NCBI RefSeq assembly: GCF_001705435.1 | Contig: NZ_MDEN01000058.1 | Span: forward strand, 1 to 64,000 | Reading direction: 5' to 3' | Source: Pseudomonas graminis | GTDB lineage: Bacteria; Pseudomonadota; Gammaproteobacteria; Pseudomonadales; Pseudomonadaceae | DNA: 64,000 bases | Made by a program: the position numbers and the translations under genes | Shown here: positions 16,001 to 25,073 of the stretch, in pieces | Layout: each line of letters begins with the position of its first letter | Position numbering within the stretch: position 1 is the stretch's first letter | Notes under the pieces: model-generated | The model's input: only the letters and a program-made list of their open reading frames with translations | What the model was told of the DNA's origin: nothing | Databases searched by the model: none

Positions 16001-17950
16001 GAGGTTGTCAGCAGCCAGTTTGTGGCCCTGGGCGTCGGCCATCAGCACTTCGAACTCGACCGGGCCGTCGCCATCAGTGGCTTCGCCGTCGAACAAACCG
16101 CGCAGGCCCGGCATTGCGTCAGCGGGCCAGACCGGCTGGGTCAGTCGCCGCGTGATCGGGCGCCCACCCGACTCCTGCAAACTGGCCTGTAGCACCAGCT
16201 CCAGCGGTGACCGGGCCTTGGCCCACTGACTGTCGATACTCAGGTCGAGCTTGCCGTTGGCATCCAGTGTGCTGTCTTCGATTTCAAGGTCCTGCTTGAG
16301 ATCCTCCTCGGTCACCGAGCCAAACTGATAACCCGGCAGAGCGGGAACCGCTTCACGCAGAGGACGCACATACAACTGACCGTTCAGGCGATTGCCCGAC
16401 GCTGGCGCGCCGTACAGGTATCGACCGGTGATGGCTACGTCGAACGGCGCATCGGGCGCCAGCGGGATGTCGCTGCCCTTGAGTTCCAGCGCCATGCGCT
16501 CTGGCAGGAAATCTTCGACCTGGAATTCATACAGCTGCGGCTTGCCGTCACCCAGATCAAACACCAGTTGCCAGCGACCTGTGGGTGCTTCGTCCGACAG
16601 CTGCAATTGATATTGATAGAGCCCGGTGGCGTCAGCGTCCCACACGAACTTGCGACTGACCTGCTCATCCGGACGGCGCACTTCCACGGTGATCGGCTGC
16701 GGTTTCACACTCTTGCCGTCGCTGTCACGCAGCAAGCCATTGAGTAGCACCACTTCTCCCGGACGATAGAGGTCGCGCGGGCCGAAGATAAAGAATTGCA
16801 GCGGGTGGGCCTTGGGGCCGGTGATGTCGAATTCCGCCAGATCCAGCGCGGCGCTGTTCAGGCGCAGCATGCTGGTCTGCTCGCCCTGATGGGCCAGCAG
16901 CACTTGGGCTTTGGCCGGCAAAGGCAGTTCCGCGTGGCCAGCGTTGTCGGTTTTGCCCTGGCCGATCACACGGCCCTTCTCGTCATACAGCTCGACGTCA
17001 ACGCCGCTCTGGGCTTTGCCGCCTTCCAGCGCCTGGGTGAACACGTCCAGGCGGTTGGCGTAACGGTGCGCCGACAGACCAATGTCGCTGAGAGTGAACA
17101 GCGTGGCTGGCTGCGTGTAGTTGTAGGTCCCGGAGGCACGCATCACGGCAAGATAAACGCCCGGCTGTTGCAGCGGTTTGAGGCCCGAGATCGGCAGCAG
17201 CACGGTCTCGCGGGTGTTGCGCGCAGGGTTCAGGTCGAAACGGCCGCTGTAGACCAGATCGGCCAGGGGCAGCAGTTCTGTGGATTGATAACTCTCAAGA
17301 CTGGACGAGCCTTCCCACGAGCCAAGAAACGCAGGCAGTGACTCAGGCTTGATGCGGAAGAACTCGACGTCGACTTTATCGACGTTCAAGGCGATCACCG
17401 GCAGGCCTTCAGCGAGCCGGGTGGGCAGCAGACTACCGCGACTGGCGAAGCCCACGGTCGCTTGCAGATCAGCCGTTTCCAAGCGCGCGGAATACTCGGC
17501 CGCCAGGGTGTTGTTGTTCACCGCCACCAGGCCCGGATCGATGGTCAGCACCAGTTTGCGCTGGGGCTCGAGGTGACGAAGGCGCAGCTCCATGAGGTTG
17601 TCCGACAGCTCCCAGGCGCCATCGACCTTGCCGTCCTTGCTGTCGACCAGGTGCACTTTTTCAGCGAATTTCTGATCGGGGTTCAAGGGCACCGAGAAGC
17701 TCAACGACAGCGTGCTGGCGCCATCAAGCTGAACTTCGGAGACGTCCACCACCGTCAACTCGCGCCCGGCGTAACGCTTGCTCAGCGCGGGAATGTCCAC
17801 CGCAGGCTTGGGCTTGGCATCGGTGGGGCCGGGTTGCGCAGCTGCTGCAGCCGGCGAAGCGGGGACAGGGGCGGGTTTGTCGGATGAAGAGGAATCGCAG
17901 GCACTGAGCAGTACCAGCGCGCAGGCCAGGAACAATCCTTTGTTTAGCAT
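13025..17950 (-). CDS. yfhM: bacterial alpha-2-macroglobulin (YfhM type), lipoprotein
   Basis: A 1641-residue periplasmic lipoprotein (lipobox LLSAC at residues 15-19) followed by a Pro/Ala-rich linker. The MG domains, a bait region and the thioester domain follow in order; the thioester motif is intact as YGCLEQTTSG near residue 1168. Bacterial A2Ms are thought to trap attacking proteases through the reactive Cys-Gln thioester and to work with PbpC in repairing damaged cell wall. The location next to pbpC supports this. The length matches the YfhM group, which is far longer than the thioester-less MagD group. Confidence 0.93.
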   Translation of the reverse strand: MLNKGLFLACALVLLSACDSSSSDKPAPVPASPAAAAAQPGPTDAKPKPAVDIPALSKRYAGRELTVVDVSEVQLDGASTLSLSFSVPLNPDQKFAEKVHLVDSKDGKVDGAWELSDNLMELRLRHLEPQRKLVLTIDPGLVAVNNNTLAAEYSARLETADLQATVGFASRGSLLPTRLAEGLPVIALNVDKVDVEFFRIKPESLPAFLGSWEGSSSLESYQSTELLPLADLVYSGRFDLNPARNTRETVLLPISGLKPLQQPGVYLAVMRASGTYNYTQPATLFTLSDIGLSAHRYANRLDVFTQALEGGKAQSGVDVELYDEKGRVIGQGKTDNAGHAELPLPAKAQVLLAHQGEQTSMLRLNSAALDLAEFDITGPKAHPLQFFIFGPRDLYRPGEVVLLNGLLRDSDGKSVKPQPITVEVRRPDEQVSRKFVWDADATGLYQYQLQLSDEAPTGRWQLVFDLGDGKPQLYEFQVEDFLPERMALELKGSDIPLAPDAPFDVAITGRYLYGAPASGNRLNGQLYVRPLREAVPALPGYQFGSVTEEDLKQDLEIEDSTLDANGKLDLSIDSQWAKARSPLELVLQASLQESGGRPITRRLTQPVWPADAMPGLRGLFDGEATDGDGPVEFEVLMADAQGHKLAADNLKVRLVRERRDYYWNYSESDGWSYHFNEKFLNLSEETLSVKKDSTAKISFPVEWGPYRVEVEDPATGLISSVRFWAGYRWQDNAEGGAVRPDQVKLALDKPGYADGDTAKVTVTPPSAGKGYLLVESSEGPLWWQEIDVPAEGKTYDIPMDKKWARHDLYVSALVIRPGERKANVTPKRAVGVLHLPLDRSQRKLALSVTAPEKMRPKQPLKLKVNAKNADGTIPKSVHVLVAAVDVGILNITEYATPDPFAAMFGRKEYGADQLDIYGQLIEAGRNRLASLAFGGDAALAKGGKRPETSVTIVALQSAPVTLNEQGDAEVSVDIPDFNGELRIMAQAWTDERYGMAEAKTVVAAPLIAELSAPRFLAGGDQTKVALDLSNLSGKAQKLNVQVVAEGQLSLADGDGAKAVSLDQGQRTTVQIPVKALGGFGQGVIRVTVNGLDLPGESLPAFSREWTIGVRPAYPAMLKQYRAVLKDQAWSLPDGALEAFEPAGREALLSVSSRPPLNLGEQIRALKAYPYGCLEQTTSGLYPSLYADAATLKRLGLQGESDADRKRKIELGIERLIGMQRYNGSFGLWAADGEEEYWLTAYVTDFLLRARDQGFAVPPDALKKANERLLRYLQERNQIEVNYSENADHTRFAVQAYAGLVLSRSQQAPLGALRSLFDRRSDARSGLPLVQLSIALEKMGDKPRADQALLAGLAAGRKANDWLADYGSPLRDQALILSLLEENKLATDKVEERLFALSDQVAANRYLSTQERNSLFLAGRDLLGKPEAKWAATLNSGSNNRELSNDQPGVKLDSSVLAAPLTVQNTGGDTLYQQMTISGYPSQPPASGGENLSISRDYLGMDGAALNLNGLKSGELVLVHLKIKARERVPDALVVDLLPAGLEIENQNLAQSSASLEDASESLKQWRESMENAGVKHQEFRGDRYVAAVDLKEFNTVHLLYLARAVTPGVYRVPPPQVESMYRPNWQALGEAPAQLVVKGKK

Positions 17951-18089
17951 GAGGCACTCATTTGGACGGCAGCGATGAGGGAGCAGAAGTTATAGCACCG
18001 CTTTGGCAATCGTAAAGCGCGGCGCGCAGATAGACCGTGGGTTTGTGCTTTTGTTCTCGCTACACTCGCGCGCTAGCCCGGGAGCCTTC

Positions 18090-19430
18090 ATGTCTAACTT
18101 CTTCAACGACTGGCGTCAGCGCGCCACGCATCAGCAGGTGTGGGCGCTGGCCGCGCCGATGATCCTGTCGAATATCTCCGTGCCGCTGGTTTCGCTGGTG
18201 GACAGCACGGTGATCGGCCATCTGCCCCACGCCCACCAGCTCGGCGCGGTGGCGGTCGGCGGCACGCTGTACAGCTTTCTCGCCTGGGCCATGGGGTTTC
18301 TGCGCATGGGCACGACCGGCTTCGCCGCCCAGGCCGCCGGGCGCAACGACGGCGCGGCGCTGCGCCAGGTGCTGTTGCAGGGTTTGCTGCTGGCGATTGG
18401 GTTTTCTGTGCTGCTGGGGCTGATCGGCCTGCCCTTCCAGCACCTGGCGCTGGAGATGATGCAGCCCTCGGACGATCTCAACGAGCTGACCCGCGACTTC
18501 TTCCATACCCGCTTGTTCGGCTTACCGGCCGCGCTGGCCAGTTATGCGCTGGTGGGCTGGTTCCTCGGGCTGCAAAACGCTCGAGCGCCGCTGGCGATTC
18601 TGCTGACCACCAACCTGGTCAACATCGCGCTGAATCTGTGGTTCGTCATGGGCCTGGACTGGGGCGTGGTCGGCAGCGCACGTGCGTCGGTTATCGCCGA
18701 ATGGACTGGCGCCCTCCTCGGTCTCGCCCTCACCCACAGAGGTCTGCGCGCGTATCCCGGACAGCTGGCGGTGTCCGCGCTCAAGCGCTGGCAGAGCTGG
18801 CGACCGCTGCTCACGGTCAATCGCGATATCTTCATTCGCAGCCTGATCCTGCAATCGGTGTTTTTCCTGATCACCGTGCAGGGCGCTCGACTGGGCGACG
18901 CCACCGTGGCAGCCAACGCGCTGCTGCTCAATGGGCTGTTGCTGATGGCCCACGCGCTGGACGGACTGGCCCACGCCGTTGAAGCCCTCTGCGGACACGC
19001 CATCGGCGCGCGGGATCGCGAGGCGCTGCGGCGCTCGTTGAACGTCTCCGGGGGTTGGTCGCTGATCTGCAGCGTCGCTTTTGTGGGGCTGTTTCTGCTG
19101 GGCGGGCACCTGTTCGTCGAGATGCAGACCGACATCACCGCAGTGCGTGACATCGCCTTCGTTTATCTGCCCTATCTCGCCGTGCTGCCCTTTGTCGCGG
19201 TCTGGAGCTATTTGCTCGACGGCCTGTTCATCGGCGCCACCCGCGCTCGCGAGATGCGCAACGCGATGGTCGTCACGGCGTTGATCACCGCGCCGTTTGC
19301 CTGGCTGGCAAGCGGGTTTGGTAACCATGGGCTGTGGCTGGCGTTTTTGCTGTTCATGGCATTGAGGGCGCTGACGCTGGGGTATCTGGCGTTGAAGCTC
19401 AACCGCAGCGGCGCCTGGTTCAACGGCTGA
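18090..19430 (+). CDS. MATE-family efflux transporter (DinF-like)
   Basis: A 446-residue integral membrane protein with about 12 hydrophobic helices, starting MSNFFNDWRQRATHQQVWAL. The early PMILSNISVPLVSLVDSTVI segment and the overall length fit the DinF branch of MATE exporters, which use a sodium or proton gradient to expel cationic compounds. The start at 18090 follows GGGAG (18080-18084); a frame opening further upstream at 18003 is less likely. Its 3' end overlaps the convergent esterase gene by 11 bp. Confidence 0.88.
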   Translation: MSNFFNDWRQRATHQQVWALAAPMILSNISVPLVSLVDSTVIGHLPHAHQLGAVAVGGTLYSFLAWAMGFLRMGTTGFAAQAAGRNDGAALRQVLLQGLLLAIGFSVLLGLIGLPFQHLALEMMQPSDDLNELTRDFFHTRLFGLPAALASYALVGWFLGLQNARAPLAILLTTNLVNIALNLWFVMGLDWGVVGSARASVIAEWTGALLGLALTHRGLRAYPGQLAVSALKRWQSWRPLLTVNRDIFIRSLILQSVFFLITVQGARLGDATVAANALLLNGLLLMAHALDGLAHAVEALCGHAIGARDREALRRSLNVSGGWSLICSVAFVGLFLLGGHLFVEMQTDITAVRDIAFVYLPYLAVLPFVAVWSYLLDGLFIGATRAREMRNAMVVTALITAPFAWLASGFGNHGLWLAFLLFMALRALTLGYLALKLNRSGAWFNG

Positions 19431-20313
19431 CCGAGACGCTGGAGACCTGCGCCTGATCCTGGGCGTGGATAAACGCTGCAACCTCCTCCAGCACCGGCGC
19501 CAGGCTGCGTAACGGGCGGGCAAGTGCACCCACCAGCGTGCGATGACTGGTGCGAGAGAAGTACAACTCGCGCACTGACACGCCCTGAGCGCGCAACCGA
19601 CTGGCCATGCCCCCCGTGTTGCGTTGCGGGTTTACTTCCGTGTCGTCCACGGAAGCGATCAGCAACGCCGGCGGTGACGCTGCGCTGACATGGTTGATCG
19701 GCTGGGAGTCCGGTGGCGAATTCGGGAAGTAAAAAACCGGCTTCACCTCCGCGTCTTCGATGGGCAGAAAATCGTAGGGCCCGGCCAGACCGATCCAGCC
19801 CTTGATGATGGAAGGCGTGGTGCCCGCCGCCGCCAGCCATTGCGGATCCAGGGCCAGCATCGCCGCGTTGTAAGCCCCGGCACTGTGGCCCATCACATAC
19901 AACTTTGCCGGATCCCCGCCGAACTGACGAATGTGATCGCGGGTCCAGACCACTGCCTGGGCGCTGTCCTGCAGCAGCTCCTGGTAATGCACTTGCGGGT
20001 ACAACCGATAATCGGCAAGTACCGCAACGATGCCCCGGGACGCCAGCGCCTCACCGACGAAGGCGTAATCACCCCGCGATCCGCTGGTCCAGCTGCCGCC
20101 ATAGAAGAACACGACGACCGGCGCGTCCGGCGCTGCATCTTTGGGCGTGTAGACGTCGAGTTTATTGCGCGGGTCCGGGCCGTACGCCAGATCGGACGTT
20201 CTGCTGAACGTGCTGCTCGGGGTAAACGCGTTGAGCACCTTCAACGGCGAGCAGGCCATCAGCAAGGTCATCAGCCAGGCGGCGAGCACTGCTTTGAGCG
20301 CCAATTTGATCAT
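19420..20313 (-). CDS. alpha/beta-hydrolase lipoprotein (esterase)
   Basis: A 297-residue hydrolase with a signal peptide and lipobox LMAC (Cys21). The fold is recognisable: an oxyanion-hole motif FFYGGSW (Tyr where family members usually have His), nucleophile elbow GHSAGA (about residue 144), and acid and base candidates in SVDDTEV and SRTSHRTLVG. This fits BD-FAE/carboxylesterase-type enzymes acting on small esters; the substrate is unknown. The speA terminator lies just upstream. Confidence 0.82.
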   Translation of the reverse strand: MIKLALKAVLAAWLMTLLMACSPLKVLNAFTPSSTFSRTSDLAYGPDPRNKLDVYTPKDAAPDAPVVVFFYGGSWTSGSRGDYAFVGEALASRGIVAVLADYRLYPQVHYQELLQDSAQAVVWTRDHIRQFGGDPAKLYVMGHSAGAYNAAMLALDPQWLAAAGTTPSIIKGWIGLAGPYDFLPIEDAEVKPVFYFPNSPPDSQPINHVSAASPPALLIASVDDTEVNPQRNTGGMASRLRAQGVSVRELYFSRTSHRTLVGALARPLRSLAPVLEEVAAFIHAQDQAQVSSVSVSR

Positions 20314-20361
20314 CGTTCATGCTCCCGAAACAGTGAAGGACACCTGACTGTGCAGACAACG

Positions 20362-20387
20362 AAAACGGGCCACAAGGGCCCGTTTTT
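20362..20387 (-). terminator. bidirectional terminator after speA
   Basis: A perfect 10-bp stem AAAACGGGCC/GGCCCGTTTT with loop ACAAG lies at 20362-20386, 17 bp past the speA stop codon, with a T-run on either strand. Confidence 0.85.
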
Positions 20388-20403
20388 GGGACTACCTAAC
20401 TCA

Positions 20404-22317
20404 TTACGACGACAGGTAGGACGACCGCGTCAGGCCCAGTCGCAAGGCATCCAGAAACTGGGTACGCTCGCGCGGGGTGATCTTGGCGCTGGCCACTTTG
20501 TCCCGGTAATGGGTCATCAGTTCTTCCGGCGACAAGTGCACGTAACGCAGCATGTCTTCGATGGTGTCGTGGGTTTCGATCCCGGCTGAATAGGCACTGC
20601 CATCCTGGTTTTGATAGATGTTCACCGAATCGGTGTCACCGAACAGGTTGTGCATGTCGCCCAGAATTTCCTGATACGCACCGACCAGGAACACGCCCAG
20701 CAAGTAATCCTCACCCTCGTTCAACGAGTGAACCGGCAGGCTGGTCTCGATGCTCTGCTCGTCGACGTACTGATTGATCTTGCCGTCGGAGTCGCAGGTC
20801 AGGTCTTGCAGTACGGCGCGACGCAGCGGCTCTTCGTCCAGGCGATGCAGCGGAATGATCGGCAGCACCTGATCGATCGCCCAGGTATCCGGCAGGCTCT
20901 GGAACACCGAGAAGTTGCAGATGTACTTGTCGGCCAGCTTGTCGTTGAGTTCGTCGAGCACCTGACGATGGGAACGCTGACGGGCTTTCAGCGAGTTGTG
21001 CAAACGGCGGCACACTGCGAAATAGCACTGCTCGCCCAAGGCCTTCTGCGCCAGGGTGATCTTGCCGTCGGAGTACTGGGACGCGATGTCGCTCATGTAG
21101 TGCGTGGCGCGCCAGTAGGTCTCGGTGACCATTTCGATGTCGGTCGGGCCGAGCAAATCGATCAGCCACTGCAGGGTTTCCGGCAGGCTTTCCTTGTCGG
21201 TGATCTCCGGCACTTCGTCGTTGTGACGCTCGACGTCGGTCACCTGAATCACCAGCATGGCGTGGTGCGCAGTCAGCGAACGGCCGCTCTCCGAGAAGAT
21301 GTGCGGATGCGGCAGGCCCTGCGCGTCGCAGAACTCCTTGAGCATCCCGACCACGACACCGGCGTAATCGTCCATGTCGTAGTTGATCGAACTGGCGTTG
21401 CGCGAATGCGTGCCGTCGTAGTCCACACCCAGACCGCCGCCGACATCAATGTGATCCACCGGCAGGCCGAGGTTGCGGAGCTCGCCGTAATAACGAATCG
21501 CTTCCTTGAAACCGTGCTGATAGTCGGCCAGGTTGGCGATCTGCGAGCCCATATGGAAGTGCAGCAAACGAATGCCCTGATCGAGCCCTGCCTTGGTGAA
21601 GCGCTCGACGACCGACAGCAACTGCGCGGCGGACAGCCCGAACTTGGACTTCTCGCCACCGGTGTCGGCCCATTTGCTGGAGGCCAGGGACGACAGGCGC
21701 ACGCGCAGCCCCACTTGCGGCGCGACCTTCAGCTCGGCGGCTTCTTCGATGACCAGTTCGACTTCGGACTCTTTCTCGATGACGATGAAGACATTGTGGC
21801 CCAGCTTCTGCCCCATCAAAGCCAGACGAATGAACTCGCGGTCCTTGTAGCCGTTGCAGACGATGGTGCCGCCCTTCGGCGCCAAAGCCAGCACGGCCAT
21901 CAGCTCAGGCTTGGAGCCGGCTTCGAGGCCTATGGAAACGTTTTGCGTGGCGATGATGTTTTCCACCACCGCTTCCTGCTGGTTGACCTTGATCGGGTAC
22001 AGCGCGGTGTATTTGCTCTGGTATTCCAGGCGGGCGATGTTCTCGTCGAACGCACCGGTCAACTGACGCACGCGGTCCTGCAGGATGTCAGGGAAACGCA
22101 CCAGCAGTGGCAGGGACAAGCCGCTTTTGCGCAGCTGATCGACCTGCTCGTAAAGATCGATGGGCGAGCTGGTCGGCCCGTTGGGGCGAACTTCAACGCG
22201 GCCGGCTTCATTGATTGCGAAATAACCGGCCCCCCAATGACGGATCCCGTAGACACTGCGGCTGTCTGCCACGGTCCATTGGCTGCCATCGTCTTTGCGT
22301 GTGCGTCGTACGGACAT
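20404..22317 (-). CDS. speA: biosynthetic arginine decarboxylase
   Basis: A 637-residue PLP enzyme (fold III) converting arginine to agmatine, the first step of the agmatine route to putrescine. The PLP lysine lies in LYPIKVNQQ (about residue 101). The HFHMGSQI and [14 protein letters not shown] segments and the C-terminal [11 protein letters not shown] and late cysteine region are all typical of SpeA. The ATG at 22317 gives the usual family length. It is followed by a strong terminator. First gene of the conserved speA-retS block. Confidence 0.95.
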   Translation of the reverse strand: MSVRRTRKDDGSQWTVADSRSVYGIRHWGAGYFAINEAGRVEVRPNGPTSSPIDLYEQVDQLRKSGLSLPLLVRFPDILQDRVRQLTGAFDENIARLEYQSKYTALYPIKVNQQEAVVENIIATQNVSIGLEAGSKPELMAVLALAPKGGTIVCNGYKDREFIRLALMGQKLGHNVFIVIEKESEVELVIEEAAELKVAPQVGLRVRLSSLASSKWADTGGEKSKFGLSAAQLLSVVERFTKAGLDQGIRLLHFHMGSQIANLADYQHGFKEAIRYYGELRNLGLPVDHIDVGGGLGVDYDGTHSRNASSINYDMDDYAGVVVGMLKEFCDAQGLPHPHIFSESGRSLTAHHAMLVIQVTDVERHNDEVPEITDKESLPETLQWLIDLLGPTDIEMVTETYWRATHYMSDIASQYSDGKITLAQKALGEQCYFAVCRRLHNSLKARQRSHRQVLDELNDKLADKYICNFSVFQSLPDTWAIDQVLPIIPLHRLDEEPLRRAVLQDLTCDSDGKINQYVDEQSIETSLPVHSLNEGEDYLLGVFLVGAYQEILGDMHNLFGDTDSVNIYQNQDGSAYSAGIETHDTIEDMLRYVHLSPEELMTHYRDKVASAKITPRERTQFLDALRLGLTRSSYLSS

Positions 22318-22500
22318 CAAAGTCCCCTATAGAAAAGTCATAAAGCCCCGGCCTGACCGGCTGGGCGCAGTGTAGAGCGTGGAAATGACGGTTTGGCGCC
22401 TGCTCGCCTGTGGGGCAATAGACCCGCATTGCGCAGCAGAGTTTGCATGGATGACTGCGGCCAGACCGACGACAAAATCAACGGGCTCGAAACAGACGGC

Positions 22501-22872
22501 TCAACCGCCCGACTTCTTCGCCTTGAAACCCTGTTTGACCAGCTCGGCCAACAGCGTGTCGACGTGGTCACCCTGGATCTCGATCACGCCATCCTTCAGC
22601 GCGCCGCCGGTTCCACACCGTTGCTTGAGGGTCTTTGCCAAGTCCTTGAGCGCGTCTTCGGCCAGCGGAACGCCGGTGACGGTCGTGACGGTCTTGCCGC
22701 CACGGCCTTTACTTTCACGGCGCACACGGGCGATGCCATCACCTTCCGGAATGAGCGTGCTTTTGCAGGTGCAGGCGTCGACAGGCTGACGGCAGTCGGG
22801 ACAATGCCGACCGGCATCGGTTGAAAATACCAGGCCACCGAGGGCGGCGAAGGATGCGGCTTTTTTGGCCAC
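22501..22872 (-). CDS. yciH: SUI1/YciH-type translation factor
   Basis: A 123-residue eIF1/SUI1-fold protein. A small Cys cluster (CPDCRQPVDACTC, residues ~24-36) precedes the SUI1 domain, recognisable by GRGGKTVTTVTGVPL and CGTGGALKDGVIEIQGDH. YciH is reported to act in initiation fidelity. The GTG start at 22872 is chosen because GAGG lies about 9 nt before it; the longer frame upstream runs through unconserved sequence. Confidence 0.9.
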   Translation of the reverse strand: MAKKAASFAALGGLVFSTDAGRHCPDCRQPVDACTCKSTLIPEGDGIARVRRESKGRGGKTVTTVTGVPLAEDALKDLAKTLKQRCGTGGALKDGVIEIQGDHVDTLLAELVKQGFKAKKSGG

Positions 22873-23035
22873 CGGCAATCCTCTTCTTGAGGAGCGAAGT
22901 CTGGCCGACGGGAGCCGACCGCGAAGCCCCACTCAGGCAGGGGCAGCGCTACCGGATCGCAAGGGCGGTCCGGCGTGAAAAGTCGCGCAGTGTAACGGCA
23001 AAAGGCGCCGATGCTAAGTGCAAATATGCGCCAAT

Positions 23036-23581
23036 TTACGGGACATTTGCGACGCCTTCCAAATAGCGCTTCAGCGCGGCCAACGAGTCCGGGCAGTAGG
23101 GCTTTTCAGTGGTTTCGCGCAGTACTTGATCAATGCTGAGAAAGCGCGCTTCCAGCACTTCTTCCGGCTGCAGCTTCAATGGCCCGTCCCAGATCGCCGA
23201 GAACACGGCGCACCACAGGCGGTTATCCGGCTGATCGAAGAAGAACCGCTCGTGAGCCGCAAGCGCCACGCCGGAAACGCCCAACTCTTCCTCCAGTTCG
23301 CGCGCCGCCGAGAGCTCGTAGCTTTCATCGGCCTGCACCATACCGCCCGCCGCCACATCCCAGTAGCCGGGATAAATGGCCTTGCTCAGCGTGCGTCGGT
23401 GCACACACAGCTCGCCAGCCGAATTGAACAGAAGGATATAGGTGCCGCGCCCGATGAGCCCGCGCTCACGCAGATCTGCCCTGGGTAAAGAACCGAGGGG
23501 TTGGTCATGACGATCAACCCAGGCAATCAACTCGGCATCAGAGGCCGCACGGTGGGCGGCCTCTTGATCGGAAACACTCAT
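23036..23581 (-). CDS. NUDIX hydrolase (YfcD-like)
   Basis: A 181-residue NUDIX protein. The box G-x5-E-x7-REUXEEXGU is complete as GGMVQADESYELSAAREL followed by EEELGV (about residues 79-102). The N-terminal part (VDRHDQPLGSLPRADLRERGLIGR) resembles isopentenyl-diphosphate isomerase-like NUDIX enzymes such as YfcD. The substrate is not known. It follows the DUF2333 gene by 3 nt, so both are probably co-transcribed. Confidence 0.88.
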   Translation of the reverse strand: MSVSDQEAAHRAASDAELIAWVDRHDQPLGSLPRADLRERGLIGRGTYILLFNSAGELCVHRRTLSKAIYPGYWDVAAGGMVQADESYELSAARELEEELGVSGVALAAHERFFFDQPDNRLWCAVFSAIWDGPLKLQPEEVLEARFLSIDQVLRETTEKPYCPDSLAALKRYLEGVANVP

Positions 23582-23584
23582 CGA

Positions 23585-24676
23585 TCAGCCTTGGGACAGC
23601 AGCTGACGCAGGTCAATCACCGCCGCGTTGGCACGCGACAGGTAGTTGGCCATGACCAGCGAGTGGTTGGCGAAAATGCCGAACGGGCTGCCGTTGAGGA
23701 TCATCGGGCTCCAGATCGGCTCTTGCGAAGCTTCCAGCTCACGAATGATCTGACGCACGCTGACGGTCGCGTTCTTCTTCGCCAGAACATCGGCGAAATC
23801 GACCTCGATCGCGCGCAGCAGGTGCGACAGCGCCCAGGCCTGACCACGTGCTTCGTAGAAGACGTTATCGATCTGCATCCATGGGGTTTCAACGATTTCT
23901 TCGTCAACCTGCGGCACTTCGCCCGGCTTGACCGTGACGGTAGATTGCGCCTCGGTTTTCAGGGTGCTGTTCAGTTTGACCCGACCCACGCTGGCGGAAA
24001 GGCGCTGGGACAGAGAACCCAGTCGCGTGCCGACGTCGCCCAGCCAGTTATTCAAATTGTCGGCGCGAGTGTAGAACAGAGCGCCCTTTTGATTCGGGTC
24101 AGACAGGCGCGCCTGATAGCGGCTCAGCGCAGCGATACCGTCACGGTATTGAGACTCGCTCGAAGGCAGCACCCAGCTTTTGTTGTCGAAGTTGAACAAC
24201 GGCTCGGCACGTGCCAGGTCGCCATCTTCGGCGGACTGTGACTGCGAGCGGGCGAAGTCTTTACGCAGGGCACGGCTCAGGTCGCGCACTTGCACCAGTA
24301 CGCCATATTCCCAGCTCGGCATGTTGTCCATCCACAGGCCGGGCGGCGAGCGATCGTTGGAAATGTAACCGCCCGGCTTGTCCAGCAGAGTGGAGGCGAC
24401 GGTTTTGAGGGTTTCGACGGTGGTGTAGCCCAACACCATCTGCTTGCCTTCGCTTTGCGCGGCGGCCTGGGCTTGCTGCTGGACCGGAAACAGGGGCGGT
24501 TCGCTGCTCCACCAGATGCCAAGCACCACAGTGACCACCAGGTAGATACCCACCACGGCCCCGACGGCGCGACTGAACAACAGGCCGCCCCAATAACCGC
24601 GAGGCGCCTTGCCCATCGGTTTCTCGTCAACGCGTTCAGTTCCCGCGCTGCCCGAGCGCTTCTTCCAATCCAGCAT
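23585..24676 (-). CDS. DUF2333 family inner-membrane protein
   Basis: A 363-residue protein with a short basic cytoplasmic N-terminus, one membrane helix (about residues 35-57, VGAVVGIYLVVTVVLGIWW) and a large periplasmic part. This is the DUF2333 layout, with function unknown. A Shine-Dalgarno AAAGGA precedes the ATG. It is the equivalent of the gene between the NUDIX and gcbA genes in P. aeruginosa. Confidence 0.85.
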   Translation of the reverse strand: MLDWKKRSGSAGTERVDEKPMGKAPRGYWGGLLFSRAVGAVVGIYLVVTVVLGIWWSSEPPLFPVQQQAQAAAQSEGKQMVLGYTTVETLKTVASTLLDKPGGYISNDRSPPGLWMDNMPSWEYGVLVQVRDLSRALRKDFARSQSQSAEDGDLARAEPLFNFDNKSWVLPSSESQYRDGIAALSRYQARLSDPNQKGALFYTRADNLNNWLGDVGTRLGSLSQRLSASVGRVKLNSTLKTEAQSTVTVKPGEVPQVDEEIVETPWMQIDNVFYEARGQAWALSHLLRAIEVDFADVLAKKNATVSVRQIIRELEASQEPIWSPMILNGSPFGIFANHSLVMANYLSRANAAVIDLRQLLSQG

Positions 24677-25073
24677 GGCCTTGTCCTTTCAATCACGGAA
24701 TTCAGTGCTTCTGACCGCAACCTTACAGCAAGGTGCGTTTGGCAGGAATGTGATGGCAGGTGCAATTGTTGAGCAACTGAGTCGAGCGCCTTCCCGGCCG
24801 GCTTTAGCCGGGAGGAGGCGGATGCTGAGGCCATCAGGGTGAAGCTTTATGGCACCTCATCCATTCTCTTACCGTCCGCAACCACGGGTGATCTGCATGT
24901 CCCGAATCTAACCAACTGGTCCGTACACTCAAACGGGTTAAAAGCTGGAAATTTGACGGATAAAATCGTCAAAAATCACGAGAAAATGACTTGCGGCATC
25001 CTTAGCCGCAGAAAGTAGTGCTAGCATAGCGCCACCACTTAAATCGGGGTTTCCCCTATAAAGAAGTCAGGAC
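24677..25073. other. intergenic region upstream of gcbA
   Basis: A 397-bp divergent promoter gap. It holds a merged REP remnant (24790-24816, core CCGGCTTTAGCCGGGAGG), then AT-rich sequence (about 24930-24990), a 6-bp hairpin TGCGGC/GCCGCA (24992-25010) and a GGGG-TTT-CCCC dyad near 25047. No ORF is convincing. The long leader may allow regulation of the diguanylate cyclase. Confidence 0.5.
24790..24816. repeat. degenerate REP element
   Basis: CTTCCCGG is fused directly to CCGGCTTTAGCCGGGAGG, as if two inverted REPs had collapsed into one. Confidence 0.6.

Noticed and set aside
14195..16192. A 665-codon open frame on the plus strand opposite yfhM
   Set aside because: It is the mirror of a GC-rich coding gene; its translation shows no domain, and yfhM has lipobox, thioester and full family length.
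20611..22332. A 573-codon open frame opposite speA
   Set aside because: Same cause: antisense of a highly conserved gene; no recognisable protein.
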